A stretch of 64,000 nucleotides of DNA from Niallia circulans NBRC 13626 (GTDB lineage Bacteria > Bacillota > Bacilli > Bacillales > Cytobacillaceae): the NCBI RefSeq assembly GCF_001591585.1, contig NZ_BCVE01000008.1:1-64000 (forward strand), read 5' to 3'. Positions 35,605 to 43,659 of this stretch are shown here, piece after piece. The notes below the pieces were generated by a model. The model made no database searches, was not told the origin of the DNA, and saw nothing but the letters and a program-made list of their open reading frames with translations. A program made the translations under genes and the position numbers. Each line of letters begins with the position of its first letter. The first letter of the stretch is position 1.

Positions 35605-35648
35605 TAAGGGCCACACCTTTGCAAAAGGTAATGGCTTCTTATTGTTTT
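35605..35648 (+). terminator. Terminator after gltC
   Basis: Imperfect hairpin pairing GCCACACCTTT with AAAGGTAATGGC and outer AATAAG/CTTATT, followed by TTGTTTTG. Confidence 0.65.
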
Positions 35649-35657
35649 GTGAAAACT

Positions 35658-37448
35658 TTATTTTTTTAATACTTCCTTCACTAAGGAATGAAAAATCGTT
35701 AATGCATGATTAATTGGTTCAGGACTGGTCAAATCGACACCGGTTTTCTTCAGAAGTTCAAGAGGATAATCAGAACTTCCACTTTTTAAAAAGTCTAAGT
35801 AGTTCTCTGCATCTTCTTTCTTTCCTTCTAAAAGTTTATCGGCAATATTAATTGCAGAAGCAAAGCCAGTCGCATATTTATATACATAAAATGGACGGTA
35901 GAAATGCGGAATTCTTGCCCATCCATATTTCACTTGTTCGTCTATTACTAAAGAACTGCCATTGTATGCTTTAAATAGTTCTTCATAGGTTTGATTGAAA
36001 AAGTCCAAAGACAGTGGCAATCCTTTTTCCGCTTGTTCATGAACCGCTTTTTCAAACTCACTAAACATAACTTGTGTAAAGAAGGTTCCTTTAAAACTAT
36101 CAATAAAATGATGTAATAAATGCTCGCGTTTTGTTTCATCATCTTCTATTTTTAACAAATGGCGAATTAATAAGACCTCATTAACAGTAGATGCTACTTC
36201 TGCAACAAAAATACTATATCCTGCACTTATTTGCGGCTGATGCTTACTACTAAAATAAGAGTGCATGCCATGTCCGCATTCATGAGCTAAGGTGAATAAA
36301 CTATCTAAATCATCTCTATGGTTCAGTAAAATATACGGATGAACGCTATATAAGCCTAAATTATAAGCACCTGAACGTTTACCAGGCGTTTCACGTACAT
36401 CAATGTATCGTTTTTCTTTAAAGGTTTTTAGCACACTTAAATATTCTTCACCAAGAGGCTTCAGCGCCTCCAGCATAATCTGAAAAGCATCATCATAGCT
36501 GATCTCTTCTTTAGCTGCCTCTCCAACTAATGGAACGCTTAAATCATAAGCATGAAGCTCATTAAGCCGCAGTCGTTTCTTACGAAAATTCATATAATCA
36601 TCCATATAAGGTAAATTTTTTCTCGTCGTACTAATTAAATTATGGTAAACCTCAACAGGTACTTGGTCACCAAATAAGCTTTTTTCTAAGGCAGAAGGAT
36701 AATTTCGAAGTTTTGCTGTTTTTACATTGTTTTTAACGGCGGCGCTAAAGGTCGCTGCTATTGTGTTTTTAAGACCGATATATGGCTTATAATACGCCAA
36801 ATAAGCTTCTTTTCTAACATCTCGGTCCTCATCTTCTATTCTTTTTGCGTACATTCCTCTTGTTAATTCAATCTTTTCTCCATTATCTGTTGTTACTTCC
36901 CCGAAGGCTATATCTGCATTATTTATCATACCGAACACATTACTAGGAACAGATAGCGATTCTCCCAGTTCAGATAGTACCTCTTCTTTCTCCTTGCTTA
37001 ATACATGTTTTTTATAGCGGAAAGATTCCAAGAGATCTTTTTCAAAATATGCTAAGCCATCTTCTTCTTGTATGTAAGTTTTCAATTCCTTTTCATCTAA
37101 GGATAATAAATATGGCATAAAAAAGGCAGTGGCACTACTATATTTTTGGCCGACTATACGAGCTTTTTCAATAAGACTTTGAGCATGTGTATTCCGCGTG
37201 TCTAAGTCTAAAAGAAGCATGGCGTATGCGTAGACTTTTCTATATATATAACTAACTTCCTCTGATAATGTTAGATACGCTAATAATGTTGTTCCATTCG
37301 TAATTTTTCCATTGAATTCTGAAAGAGCCGCTATTTTTTCTTTTACCGCATCTAAATCCTTTTCCCACTCAGCCTCTGTTTTGTATATATCAAGTAAATT
37401 CCATTTTTCACAATCAGCAACTTCTTCTCTTGTTTTATATGTTTGCAT
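35658..37448 (-). CDS. pepF: Oligoendopeptidase F (M3 family)
   Basis: 596 residues, cytoplasmic zinc peptidase that cuts short peptides. The zinc motif HECGH is in LAHECGHGMHSYFSS (~383-397), with the third ligand Glu in FVAEVASTVNEVLL (~411-424) and the family segments GKRSGAYNLG and HPYILLN. Full length with family ends. GGGAGG lies 6 bases before the ATG. Convergent with gltC. The 599-bp region upstream contains its promoter and a separate small RNA unit. Confidence 0.93.
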   Translation of the reverse strand: MQTYKTREEVADCEKWNLLDIYKTEAEWEKDLDAVKEKIAALSEFNGKITNGTTLLAYLTLSEEVSYIYRKVYAYAMLLLDLDTRNTHAQSLIEKARIVGQKYSSATAFFMPYLLSLDEKELKTYIQEEDGLAYFEKDLLESFRYKKHVLSKEKEEVLSELGESLSVPSNVFGMINNADIAFGEVTTDNGEKIELTRGMYAKRIEDEDRDVRKEAYLAYYKPYIGLKNTIAATFSAAVKNNVKTAKLRNYPSALEKSLFGDQVPVEVYHNLISTTRKNLPYMDDYMNFRKKRLRLNELHAYDLSVPLVGEAAKEEISYDDAFQIMLEALKPLGEEYLSVLKTFKEKRYIDVRETPGKRSGAYNLGLYSVHPYILLNHRDDLDSLFTLAHECGHGMHSYFSSKHQPQISAGYSIFVAEVASTVNEVLLIRHLLKIEDDETKREHLLHHFIDSFKGTFFTQVMFSEFEKAVHEQAEKGLPLSLDFFNQTYEELFKAYNGSSLVIDEQVKYGWARIPHFYRPFYVYKYATGFASAINIADKLLEGKKEDAENYLDFLKSGSSDYPLELLKKTGVDLTSPEPINHALTIFHSLVKEVLKK

Positions 37449-37735
37449 AAACTTCCTCCCATTCTTTCTGTTTCTATTTTACCCTTATTTATAAAAGTCT
37501 TATCATTTCTTTTAAAATAGAAGAGATTTTATGTATATGCAATAATGATACATAGCAGAAGGCTTTTATGTAAAGCAGAAAAGACTAATACGCCCCTTTG
37601 ATCAATCTCTAATTTAGCTTTGCGCTAATTAATAAGCACTATTGGCTTTTTTTACAGTTTCAACAGCAATGCTAATTTCAGCACACAAAGATTCCGTATG
37701 CTAATATTAGACAATAAAACTACTATTCTTTAAAA
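37449..37735. other. Intergenic stretch upstream of pepF
   Basis: AT-rich. It should contain the pepF promoter. No open frame with a ribosome site is seen on either strand. Confidence 0.45.
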
Positions 37736-37739
37736 AAGC

Positions 37740-37768
37740 TTGTCAGTATCATCTATATGTGTTATATT
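37740..37768 (+). promoter_or_regulatory. Sigma-A promoter of a candidate small RNA
   Basis: TTGTCA (37740-37745), exactly 17 bases, TATATT (37763-37768). Five of six matches in each hexamer; no open frame follows it. Confidence 0.7.
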
Positions 37769-37774
37769 TATCAA

Positions 37775-37907
37775 GCGATGAGCTATATTGAATAAGTCAA
37801 TAAACGTTATTGCGCTATGTGGAGCGTAGTTTATTGCCTCAATACGTAGGACACATTTTAAGTGTCCCTTACACTGCTGATAAACCTATGTTTATCAGCA
37901 GTTTTTA
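37775..37907 (+). ncRNA. Candidate small RNA, ~130 nt, three hairpins
   Basis: A good promoter, a structured segment and a strong terminator are packed into 170 bp with no coding frame. Predicted structure: a long interrupted stem in which TATTGA/TCAATA, CAATAAAC/GTTTATTG (37798-37805 with 37829-37836) and GCGCT/AGCG close successive loops; a second hairpin GGACAC/GTGTCC; and a terminator stem of 13 perfect pairs (37873-37885 with 37890-37902) followed by TTTTATTT. The nearest rightward gene starts 600 bp later, past an opposing gene, so this is not a simple leader. I do not recognise it as 6S, SRP, tmRNA or any riboswitch. Confidence 0.6.
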
Positions 37908-37941
37908 TTTGGTTAAACAATAAGTTGATAGAACGAAAATA

Positions 37942-38016
37942 GCTATCCTTTTTCAGGAAAAGACCTCGCTGCATCTCTTCTCAGAAATATAGCGAGGTTT
38001 TCTCCTCTAGGATAGC
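37942..38016. terminator. Nested two-tier hairpin, probable terminator of the IDEAL gene
   Basis: Inner arms CCTCGCT (37964-37970) and AGCGAGG (37991-37997) lie within outer arms GCTATCCT (37942-37949) and AGGATAGC (38009-38016). On the minus strand the inner hairpin is followed by TCTTTTCC, so it can terminate the leftward gene that ends at 38048. Confidence 0.6.
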
Positions 38017-38047
38017 GGTTATGATTATATTGTTTATTTTATAGTAG

Positions 38048-38251
38048 TTATTTTGCAGTTAATTGATTTAATTCTTCTGTTAAACGATAAAATAATTCTT
38101 TGTCACCAGCAATTAATGTTTCATCGATTTGTCTTTTTAGTGTAGCTTTTCGAAAGTCATAAAGGGCCTTTTCCAATACCATTTCTGCAAATAAAGAATC
38201 CACAACATTTCCTACAGACTGTTTTGGTGCATTTAATAAATATTTTTCCAT
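38048..38251 (-). CDS. Small IDEAL-domain protein
   Basis: 67 residues. SLFAEMVLEKALYDFRKATLKRQIDETLIAGDKELFYRLTEELNQL matches the IDEAL domain, a short helical domain found alone or at the end of YpiB/ComK-adaptor-type proteins in Bacillaceae, in segments each shorter than the whole. Function of the single-domain forms is unknown; protein-protein contact is likely. ATG 38251 is nine bases after AAGGGG; the TTG three codons earlier overlaps the spacing. It is a single leftward gene. Confidence 0.75.
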   Translation of the reverse strand: MEKYLLNAPKQSVGNVVDSLFAEMVLEKALYDFRKATLKRQIDETLIAGDKELFYRLTEELNQLTAK

Positions 38252-38517
38252 TTGAATCAACCCCTTGTTCTTTTTTATAGTATAGCAGTAATATTCTGAT
38301 AATTCAAATACTTTTTCAAGGTAATTTAACCCATTTAAGATGTTTTTGTTTAACCCCTTAACTATTAACTTTATTTATTTACTTCCCACTAAAGAAATTT
38401 ATAAACATAAAAAGGAATAATTCAAGGTTTTGTTTCGCTATCTTATCATCAATTTGATATTGGCTATTTCTCTATTTTCATGTATTCTGTAAAGAGGTTA
38501 TGAAAGGGGAAATACAG

Positions 38518-39345
38518 ATGAGCTATAAAATGATCGTATTAGATATGGATGATACTTTATTAACAGATGACCATATTATTTCAGAAGCAACCAAAACTGC
38601 TTTAATGCTTGCACAAGAAAAAGGTGTAAAAGTAGTTCTCGCTTCTGGAAGACCAACATATGCAATGCTGGACGCGGCAAAAGAATTAAGACTTGCGGAA
38701 TATGGCAGTTTTATTCTTTCATTCAACGGAGCAAAAATAACTAACTGTCAAACAAACGAAGAATTATTCAGCAGTACACTTTCTCCCGAAACAGTTCATC
38801 AGCTATTTGATTTGAGCCAGAGAGAAAACATTTGGATTCATACTTATATGAATGACGAAATTATTACGCAAGAAAATAATCCTTTTACTGAAATCGAAGG
38901 AAAACTTACAGGCTTGCCGATAAAAACAGTTGCGGATTTCAAGCAGACCGTTTCGACTCCTGTTGTAAAAGTATTAATGGTGAAAGAAGAAAATTATCTT
39001 AAAGAGGTAGAAGCAAGGCTGCAAAAAGAATTAGCTAATGATTTAAGTGTCATGCGCTCTAAGCCATACTTCCTTGAATTTACTGAATTAGGTGTTACTA
39101 AAGGGACAAGCTTAGCGATACTTATTGAAAAACTTGGTATCTCTAGAGAAGAAGTGATTGCAATAGGTGATAGTTATAACGATGTTGCCATGATTGAATT
39201 TGCTGGCCTTGGAGTTGCTATGGGAAATGCGCCAGATGATGTGAAGCAGCTTGCAGATTACGTAACTGATACAAATAACAACGATGGTATAGCAAAGGTG
39301 ATTGATACGTTTATTTTAGAGCCCTTGATTACGAAATCTGTTTAA
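38518..39345 (+). CDS. HAD-superfamily (Cof-type) phosphatase
   Basis: 275 residues from ATG 38518, which has AAAGGGG upstream; the ATG six codons earlier overlaps that site. HAD motifs: LDMDDTLLTDD (~8-18), ASGRP (~41), Lys in LGVTKGTSLA (~197) and IGDSYNDVAM (~218-227), then GVAMGNAPD. Large C2B cap between motifs II and III. Related in family to the enzyme at 7.6 kb but clearly distinct in sequence. Substrate unknown, probably a sugar phosphate. Monocistronic with a terminator. Confidence 0.88.
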   Translation: MSYKMIVLDMDDTLLTDDHIISEATKTALMLAQEKGVKVVLASGRPTYAMLDAAKELRLAEYGSFILSFNGAKITNCQTNEELFSSTLSPETVHQLFDLSQRENIWIHTYMNDEIITQENNPFTEIEGKLTGLPIKTVADFKQTVSTPVVKVLMVKEENYLKEVEARLQKELANDLSVMRSKPYFLEFTELGVTKGTSLAILIEKLGISREEVIAIGDSYNDVAMIEFAGLGVAMGNAPDDVKQLADYVTDTNNNDGIAKVIDTFILEPLITKSV

Positions 39346-39376
39346 TAATTTATTTTATTCGCATTATAATAATAAA

Positions 39377-39415
39377 GATAAAGCTTCGATTATAAATCGA
39401 AGCTTTATCTCTTTT
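39377..39415. terminator. Terminator after the Cof phosphatase gene
   Basis: GATAAAGCTTCGAT and ATCGAAGCTTTATC pair perfectly around TATAA, followed by TCTTTT on the plus strand. Confidence 0.85.
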
Positions 39416-39452
39416 AAGTTTTCCGTTATTCTTCCTTTAAAAATTTACTGGT

Positions 39453-39692
39453 TCATTCTTCTTCATCCGGCTCATTAAACACCTTGATTGTTTTAAAAGC
39501 TAAATTCACTTTAAAATGAAGATTCCAATTACTACGAAGGATTTCAATCTCATGGTCTTGAACAGAAACACATAAGACAACGTCCCCATCCCAATCCATT
39601 AAAACATATTCATTTTGATTAGAGAAAAGTTTATAATCTTTATGTGCTATTAAATTCCATCCAAAATTTAGCGTGTGGCTTTTATTCACCAT
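39453..39692 (-). CDS. Hypothetical protein, 79 aa
   Basis: Small soluble protein with predicted beta-strand content (YVLMDWDGDVVLCVSV, EIEILRSNWNLHFKV) and an acidic end (NEPDEEE). AAAGGAG lies 8 bases before the ATG, which supports a real gene. I do not recognise the family. It starts 33 bp after the branched-chain aminotransferase stop, in the same direction, so co-transcription is likely. Confidence 0.6.
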   Translation of the reverse strand: MVNKSHTLNFGWNLIAHKDYKLFSNQNEYVLMDWDGDVVLCVSVQDHEIEILRSNWNLHFKVNLAFKTIKVFNEPDEEE

Positions 39693-39725
39693 TAAGATAC
39701 TCCTTTATTTTCCTCGCAAAAGGAA

Positions 39726-40799
39726 TTATTTCACTTCGACAGCCCATCCAAATGGATCTTCTTGTCTTCCATTTTGAATATCTGTAATTGTATTATATAA
39801 TTTGGATGCTAACTCCCCTGTTTCTCCATTATTTAAAACGATTTTTTCCTCGTTCCAGAAGAACTCACCAATCGGAGAGATAACAGCAGCTGTTCCTGTA
39901 CCAAATGCTTCTTCTAATTGCCCATTTTTATGTGCTTCAAAGATTTCAGCAATAGTTATTTTTCTTTCTGTTACAGGAATATTCCAATATTGCAGCAACT
40001 CCATCACACTGCTTCTGGTTACCCCTTCTAGTATGCTTCCATTTAATTCAGGGGTATATACCTGACCATTAATTTTAAAGAAAACATTCATAGCTCCAAC
40101 TTCTTCAATATATTTCTTTTCTACGCCATCTAACCAAAGAACTTGGGAATATCCTCTTTCATTTGCAATTTGTTGTGCTTTTAAGCTTGCTGCATAGTTT
40201 CCAGCTGTTTTAGCAGATCCTGTACCACCTGCAACTGCACGAACATATTCATTTTCCACAAAGATTTTAACCGGTTTAACTCCCTCTTTATAATACGAAC
40301 CAACAGGAGATAAAATGATCATAAATTTATAGCTAATTGATGCAGCAACTCCTAAGAAGGGCTGTGTTGAAATGATAAATGGTCTTATGTATAAAGAAGT
40401 ACCTTCCCCTTTTGGAATCCACTCTCTATCAATATTAATTAATTGTGTTAAAGCATTTAGGGCAAACTCTTCATCTATTTCTGGAATACAAAGTCTGTCA
40501 TTTGATTTATTTAAACGCTCCATATTTTTCTTCGGTCTGAATAAAAGCACTTTACCTTCTTCTGTTAAGTATGCCTTCATGCCTTCGAAAACTGCTTGGC
40601 CATAGTGGAAAACAACAGAAGCAGGATCTAAAGTAATTGGTTGATAGGGCAAAATTTGAGCATCATGCCATCCTTTGTCTACTGTATAATCCATCATAAA
40701 CATATGATCTGTAAATACTTTACCAAATACTAATGTAGAAGGATCTGGTTTCGGCTTTTTTTCTTTTGCTAAAGTCACAGTGATTGTTTGATCTGTCAC
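39726..40799 (-). CDS. ilvE: Branched-chain amino acid aminotransferase
   Basis: 357 residues, fold-type IV PLP enzyme of the longer (eukaryote-like) BCAT2 type, as B. subtilis IlvE/IlvK. It performs the last step of Ile, Leu and Val synthesis and the first of their breakdown. Signatures are FHYGQAVFEGMKAY (~63-76), RPFI, the PLP-lysine region GSAKTAGNYAAS (~193-204), QVLWLDGVEKKYIEEVGAMN and GTGTAAVISP (~303-312). The GTG start follows GAGGAG. Upstream lies a 43-codon gene and a terminator in the same direction, which could attenuate this gene. A 79-residue gene follows. Confidence 0.93.
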   Translation of the reverse strand: MTDQTITVTLAKEKKPKPDPSTLVFGKVFTDHMFMMDYTVDKGWHDAQILPYQPITLDPASVVFHYGQAVFEGMKAYLTEEGKVLLFRPKKNMERLNKSNDRLCIPEIDEEFALNALTQLINIDREWIPKGEGTSLYIRPFIISTQPFLGVAASISYKFMIILSPVGSYYKEGVKPVKIFVENEYVRAVAGGTGSAKTAGNYAASLKAQQIANERGYSQVLWLDGVEKKYIEEVGAMNVFFKINGQVYTPELNGSILEGVTRSSVMELLQYWNIPVTERKITIAEIFEAHKNGQLEEAFGTGTAAVISPIGEFFWNEEKIVLNNGETGELASKLYNTITDIQNGRQEDPFGWAVEVK

Positions 40800-40916
40800 G
40801 TTTCCATTCTCCTCATCTTAAATATTATTTCTATTTATTATAACGCAAACTTACTATAGTGAAAGTAATTTTGATAAAAAGATGTGAAATTTTTTCCTAA
40901 TAATTATTTACAGCAC

Positions 40917-40960
40917 AAAAAAACAACCAATATCTACAAAATTATTTGTAAATTTGATTG
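40917..40960 (-). terminator. Terminator between the 43-codon gene and ilvE
   Basis: Minus-strand CAATC ... TACAAA-TAAT-TTTGTA ... GGTTG hairpin followed directly by TTTTTTT. It begins 6 bp after the small gene's stop codon. Confidence 0.65.
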
Positions 40961-40966
40961 CAATGT

Positions 40967-41098
40967 TTAATTCCAATGTTTTGTGTCTTCTAAAAGTTCA
41001 TCAATTTCTATGTCGATTAAATTCCATGTAGATATTTCCTGCTCTAAATCGGCTGTGTTTGTTAAAATCTCATCAATGTCGGTTCTAATTAAATGCAT
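40967..41098 (-). CDS. 43-residue acidic small protein with internal duplication
   Basis: Too short for ordinary ORF listing. It starts at ATG 41098 with a full AAAGGAGG six bases upstream, an extended -10 promoter 80 bp farther up and a terminator right after the stop, so it looks like a complete transcription unit. The peptide has two similar halves, HLIRTDIDEILTNT and NLIDIEIDELLEDT, and is rich in Ile/Leu (about 30 percent) and acids. I do not recognise it. It lies 168 bp upstream of ilvE: it is either a free small protein or a leader peptide whose translation affects the following terminator. Confidence 0.6.
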   Translation of the reverse strand: MHLIRTDIDEILTNTADLEQEISTWNLIDIEIDELLEDTKHWN

Positions 41099-41176
41099 AG
41101 TGCCTCCTTTAAAACCGTCTTAAATCTGTCTAGAGTGCTTATAAGTAAAATTTTCCAAATAGAAACGGCTATATTC

Positions 41177-41185
41177 ATTATAACA
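41177..41185 (-). promoter_or_regulatory. Extended -10 promoter of the 43-codon gene
   Basis: Minus-strand TGTTATAAT (TGn extension plus perfect TATAAT) without a good -35 element, about 80 bp before the small gene's start. Confidence 0.5.
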
Positions 41186-41265
41186 GTTTATAGCGTTAAC
41201 ATATAATAAAGATGCTTTACAAATTGATTACACAGTCTAGACAAACCAATTAGGACGTAATGGCA

Positions 41266-41274
41266 TGGTATAAT
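41266..41274 (+). promoter_or_regulatory. Extended -10 promoter of the CAP-domain gene
   Basis: TGGTATAAT with poor -35 match, 112 bp before the start codon. It forms a divergent pair with the promoter at 41177. Confidence 0.5.
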
Positions 41275-41385
41275 AATTAAATAGGATAAAAAGTGAAAAA
41301 CAATCTATCTCAATATACCCAGATAAAATAGTTTTAAACCTAATTTTTTTGGTTATAATTAGAAGACTATTGGAGGTTACTATCA

Positions 41386-42537
41386 ATGATTAGACTATTA
41401 AAATGGGTTATTACCATTCTCCTTATATATGGAGCATATAATTTTTATTTTAAAGACAATGGACATAATGCTGAAGAAAGCAAACCTTCTAGTTCCATGG
41501 AAAATCGCATAAATCAAGATTCGATCACTTCCTTTTTCCAATCCTTTACTGATGAGTTTGAAAACATAAAATCCTTTTTTAAAAATGCAGAGGATATATT
41601 ACCTGACTGGAATATTGAAGGAGATACTGAAGATACTGAAGATACTGAAGAAATTGATAAACCAGAATTAGTTACACCGCAAGACCATCCTTTTTCGATT
41701 CATAATATATCTCTCGGCGATGATAAAAAGTCGGTTGAAAAGTCACTGGGATCACCAAAACGGGAAACAATCAATGAATACGGCATCTCTTGGTATGCCT
41801 ATCATCAAAATTATCACAATTTTGTTATGGTAGGCTATGATGAACATAATCAAGTAGAAGCCTTATATACCAATCAAGATTTAATTGCTTCAACAAATGG
41901 GATTAAAAAAGGAACAAAGAAAGAAGTTGTCTTAAAAACATTAGGAAAACCGTTAACAGAGATAAGAAAAGGACTTGTTTTTTATAAAATGGCAGAGGAC
42001 AGAGATTACGAAGTATTCAGACTTGATGACTCATATGTAACAGTATTCTTTGATAAACATGAAAATAACAGCGTTACTGCTCTACAAATTGTCAGCTCTT
42101 CTCTGGAAGAAAATCGCAAGGATTTTTATGTGGAAGGAAACGAGAACTTAAAAGAAGGCTTTGAATATCAATTATTTGATTTAACCAATGCCAGTCGTGT
42201 CAATAACCATTTAAAACCGCTGACTTGGGATGAGGCAGTTCGTGATACAGCTCGAAAACATAGTTTGGATATGGCAGAAAATAATTATTTCAGCCACACT
42301 AATCTGGAGGGTGAATCTCCATTTGATCGCATGCTGAACGATGGCATCCGTTACACTATAGCCGGGGAGAATTTGGCTTATGGCCAAAACAGCAGTATAT
42401 TTGCTCACGAAGGCTTAATGAATTCAATCGGCCATCGGGAAAATATCCTGCAAAAAGATTTCGCCTCACTCGGCGTTGGGGTTGCCTTTAACAATAAATC
42501 CCAACCATATTATACCGAAAACTTCGTGACAGAATAA
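41386..42537 (+). CDS. CAP-domain (SCP/PR1) exported protein with CAP-associated domain
   Basis: 383 residues. One N-terminal membrane segment (4-21), a linker with a DTEDTEDTEE run encoded by three 9-bp repeats (41623-41649), a CAP-associated N-terminal domain (~105-245; ISLGDDKKSVEKSLGSP, IKKGTKKEVVLKTLGKP twin segments) and a C-terminal CAP domain (~260-380; LTNASRVNNHLKPLTWD, ARKHSLDMAENNYFSHT with a metal-site His, GENLAYG, GHRENIL). This is the architecture of B. subtilis YlbC. Surface protein of unknown function. GGAGG lies 8 bases before the ATG. Confidence 0.87.
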   Translation: MIRLLKWVITILLIYGAYNFYFKDNGHNAEESKPSSSMENRINQDSITSFFQSFTDEFENIKSFFKNAEDILPDWNIEGDTEDTEDTEEIDKPELVTPQDHPFSIHNISLGDDKKSVEKSLGSPKRETINEYGISWYAYHQNYHNFVMVGYDEHNQVEALYTNQDLIASTNGIKKGTKKEVVLKTLGKPLTEIRKGLVFYKMAEDRDYEVFRLDDSYVTVFFDKHENNSVTALQIVSSSLEENRKDFYVEGNENLKEGFEYQLFDLTNASRVNNHLKPLTWDEAVRDTARKHSLDMAENNYFSHTNLEGESPFDRMLNDGIRYTIAGENLAYGQNSSIFAHEGLMNSIGHRENILQKDFASLGVGVAFNNKSQPYYTENFVTE

Positions 42538-42542
42538 AAAAT

Positions 42543-42575
42543 GAGGCTGGAAAATTGATTCCAGCCTCGTTTTTA
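42543..42575 (+). terminator. Terminator after the CAP-domain gene
   Basis: GAGGCTGGAA and TTCCAGCCTC pair perfectly around AATTGA, followed by GTTTTTAT. Confidence 0.88.
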
Positions 42576-42594
42576 TGATTAGTAAACTTTATAA

Positions 42595-43506
42595 TTACAC
42601 AATTAAATTACCAATCATCCAAATTAAGAAAAAACTAATAACTATCGATAAATTAGCAGCAGTTCCAACAAAACGTTGGTTATATTTAAACTCCACACTA
42701 TACGGTAAAACGCTTGATGCCATTGGCAAGATTAAGCAGATTAAAATGGTATAACGAAACATATCTTCTGCTGGCCATAAAAAATATGCTAGCACGCCTA
42801 AAAAAAGACCTGTCCCGTACCGTATTCCGAGTACCCTTCCAATCCCTTTCCAGTGATTCTTTTCAAAAGAAAAGTTCAAATAAATACCGAGAAGCAATAA
42901 AGAGAGTGGCATATTCGCCTTCGATATTGTAGATGTCACATCAATTATCTGATGGGGTATCTCGAAACCTACAATACTAATGAAGAAAATAAATACATAG
43001 GTCATCAGCGGGATAGACCGTCCCAGCTTCCCTACCACTTGCTTCGCTGAAAGTACGGACCCTTCTTGTGAATAATAGCTACCAATTAAATAACTAATTC
43101 CGAAAGTAACAATGGCATTTCCGATATCGAACATACCAAAATATTTTATCCCTTCAGCCCCCCATATACCTTGCACCAAAGGATATGCAAAGATACCAAT
43201 GTTAAATCCAGGAATCAGCATGCCTAACATGCCTTTTTGCTTATTCGCTTCATTTCGGAAAAGAAATAGTCCAATTATGGAAATAAGAACACCATAGAAT
43301 AAACCAAGAAATACCAATATTAACAAAGATTTTTCAATTATAACATTATGTAAGGTGGTGATGATTAAACAAGGTAAAGTAATATTGAAAATGATCCTTG
43401 CAAGACCTTCGCCATCTTTTTCTTTAATAATATTTCTTTGTTTAAAGAAATATCCAATGCCAATAATAATCACGGAATACAAAAACTGCGTATTAAAATT
43501 TTCCAT
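42595..43506 (-). CDS. AEC (auxin efflux carrier)-family transporter
   Basis: 303 residues, about ten membrane segments in two groups separated by a short loop near residue 150, as in AEC/BASS-fold transporters. Recognisable segments are NITLPCLIITTLHN (~42-55), GMLGMLIPGFNIGIFAYPLVQG (in two parts, ~92-113) and LILPMASSVLPYS (~258-270). Bacterial members move malate, malonate or other carboxylates; the substrate is unknown. AGGGG precedes the ATG by 10 bases. It is downstream of an OFA-type transporter but separated from it by a terminator. Confidence 0.82.
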   Translation of the reverse strand: MENFNTQFLYSVIIIGIGYFFKQRNIIKEKDGEGLARIIFNITLPCLIITTLHNVIIEKSLLILVFLGLFYGVLISIIGLFLFRNEANKQKGMLGMLIPGFNIGIFAYPLVQGIWGAEGIKYFGMFDIGNAIVTFGISYLIGSYYSQEGSVLSAKQVVGKLGRSIPLMTYVFIFFISIVGFEIPHQIIDVTSTISKANMPLSLLLLGIYLNFSFEKNHWKGIGRVLGIRYGTGLFLGVLAYFLWPAEDMFRYTILICLILPMASSVLPYSVEFKYNQRFVGTAANLSIVISFFLIWMIGNLIV

Positions 43507-43591
43507 TCTCTAAATTCCCCTACCTAAGCTACAAATTTCCAATGAACCTACTATACTACTTATCCGTATACTTGGAAAGACTAAGATATAG

Positions 43592-43645
43592 AAAAAAGAC
43601 TTATTACGTTTGAGAAGATTTAAGATGTAACAAACGTGATAAGTC
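43592..43645 (-). terminator. Terminator after the OFA-type transporter gene
   Basis: Minus-strand GACTTATCACGTTTG pairs with CAAACGTAATAAGTC (one mismatch), followed by TTTTTTC. Confidence 0.8.
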
Positions 43646-43659
43646 CTATTTAAATACTA

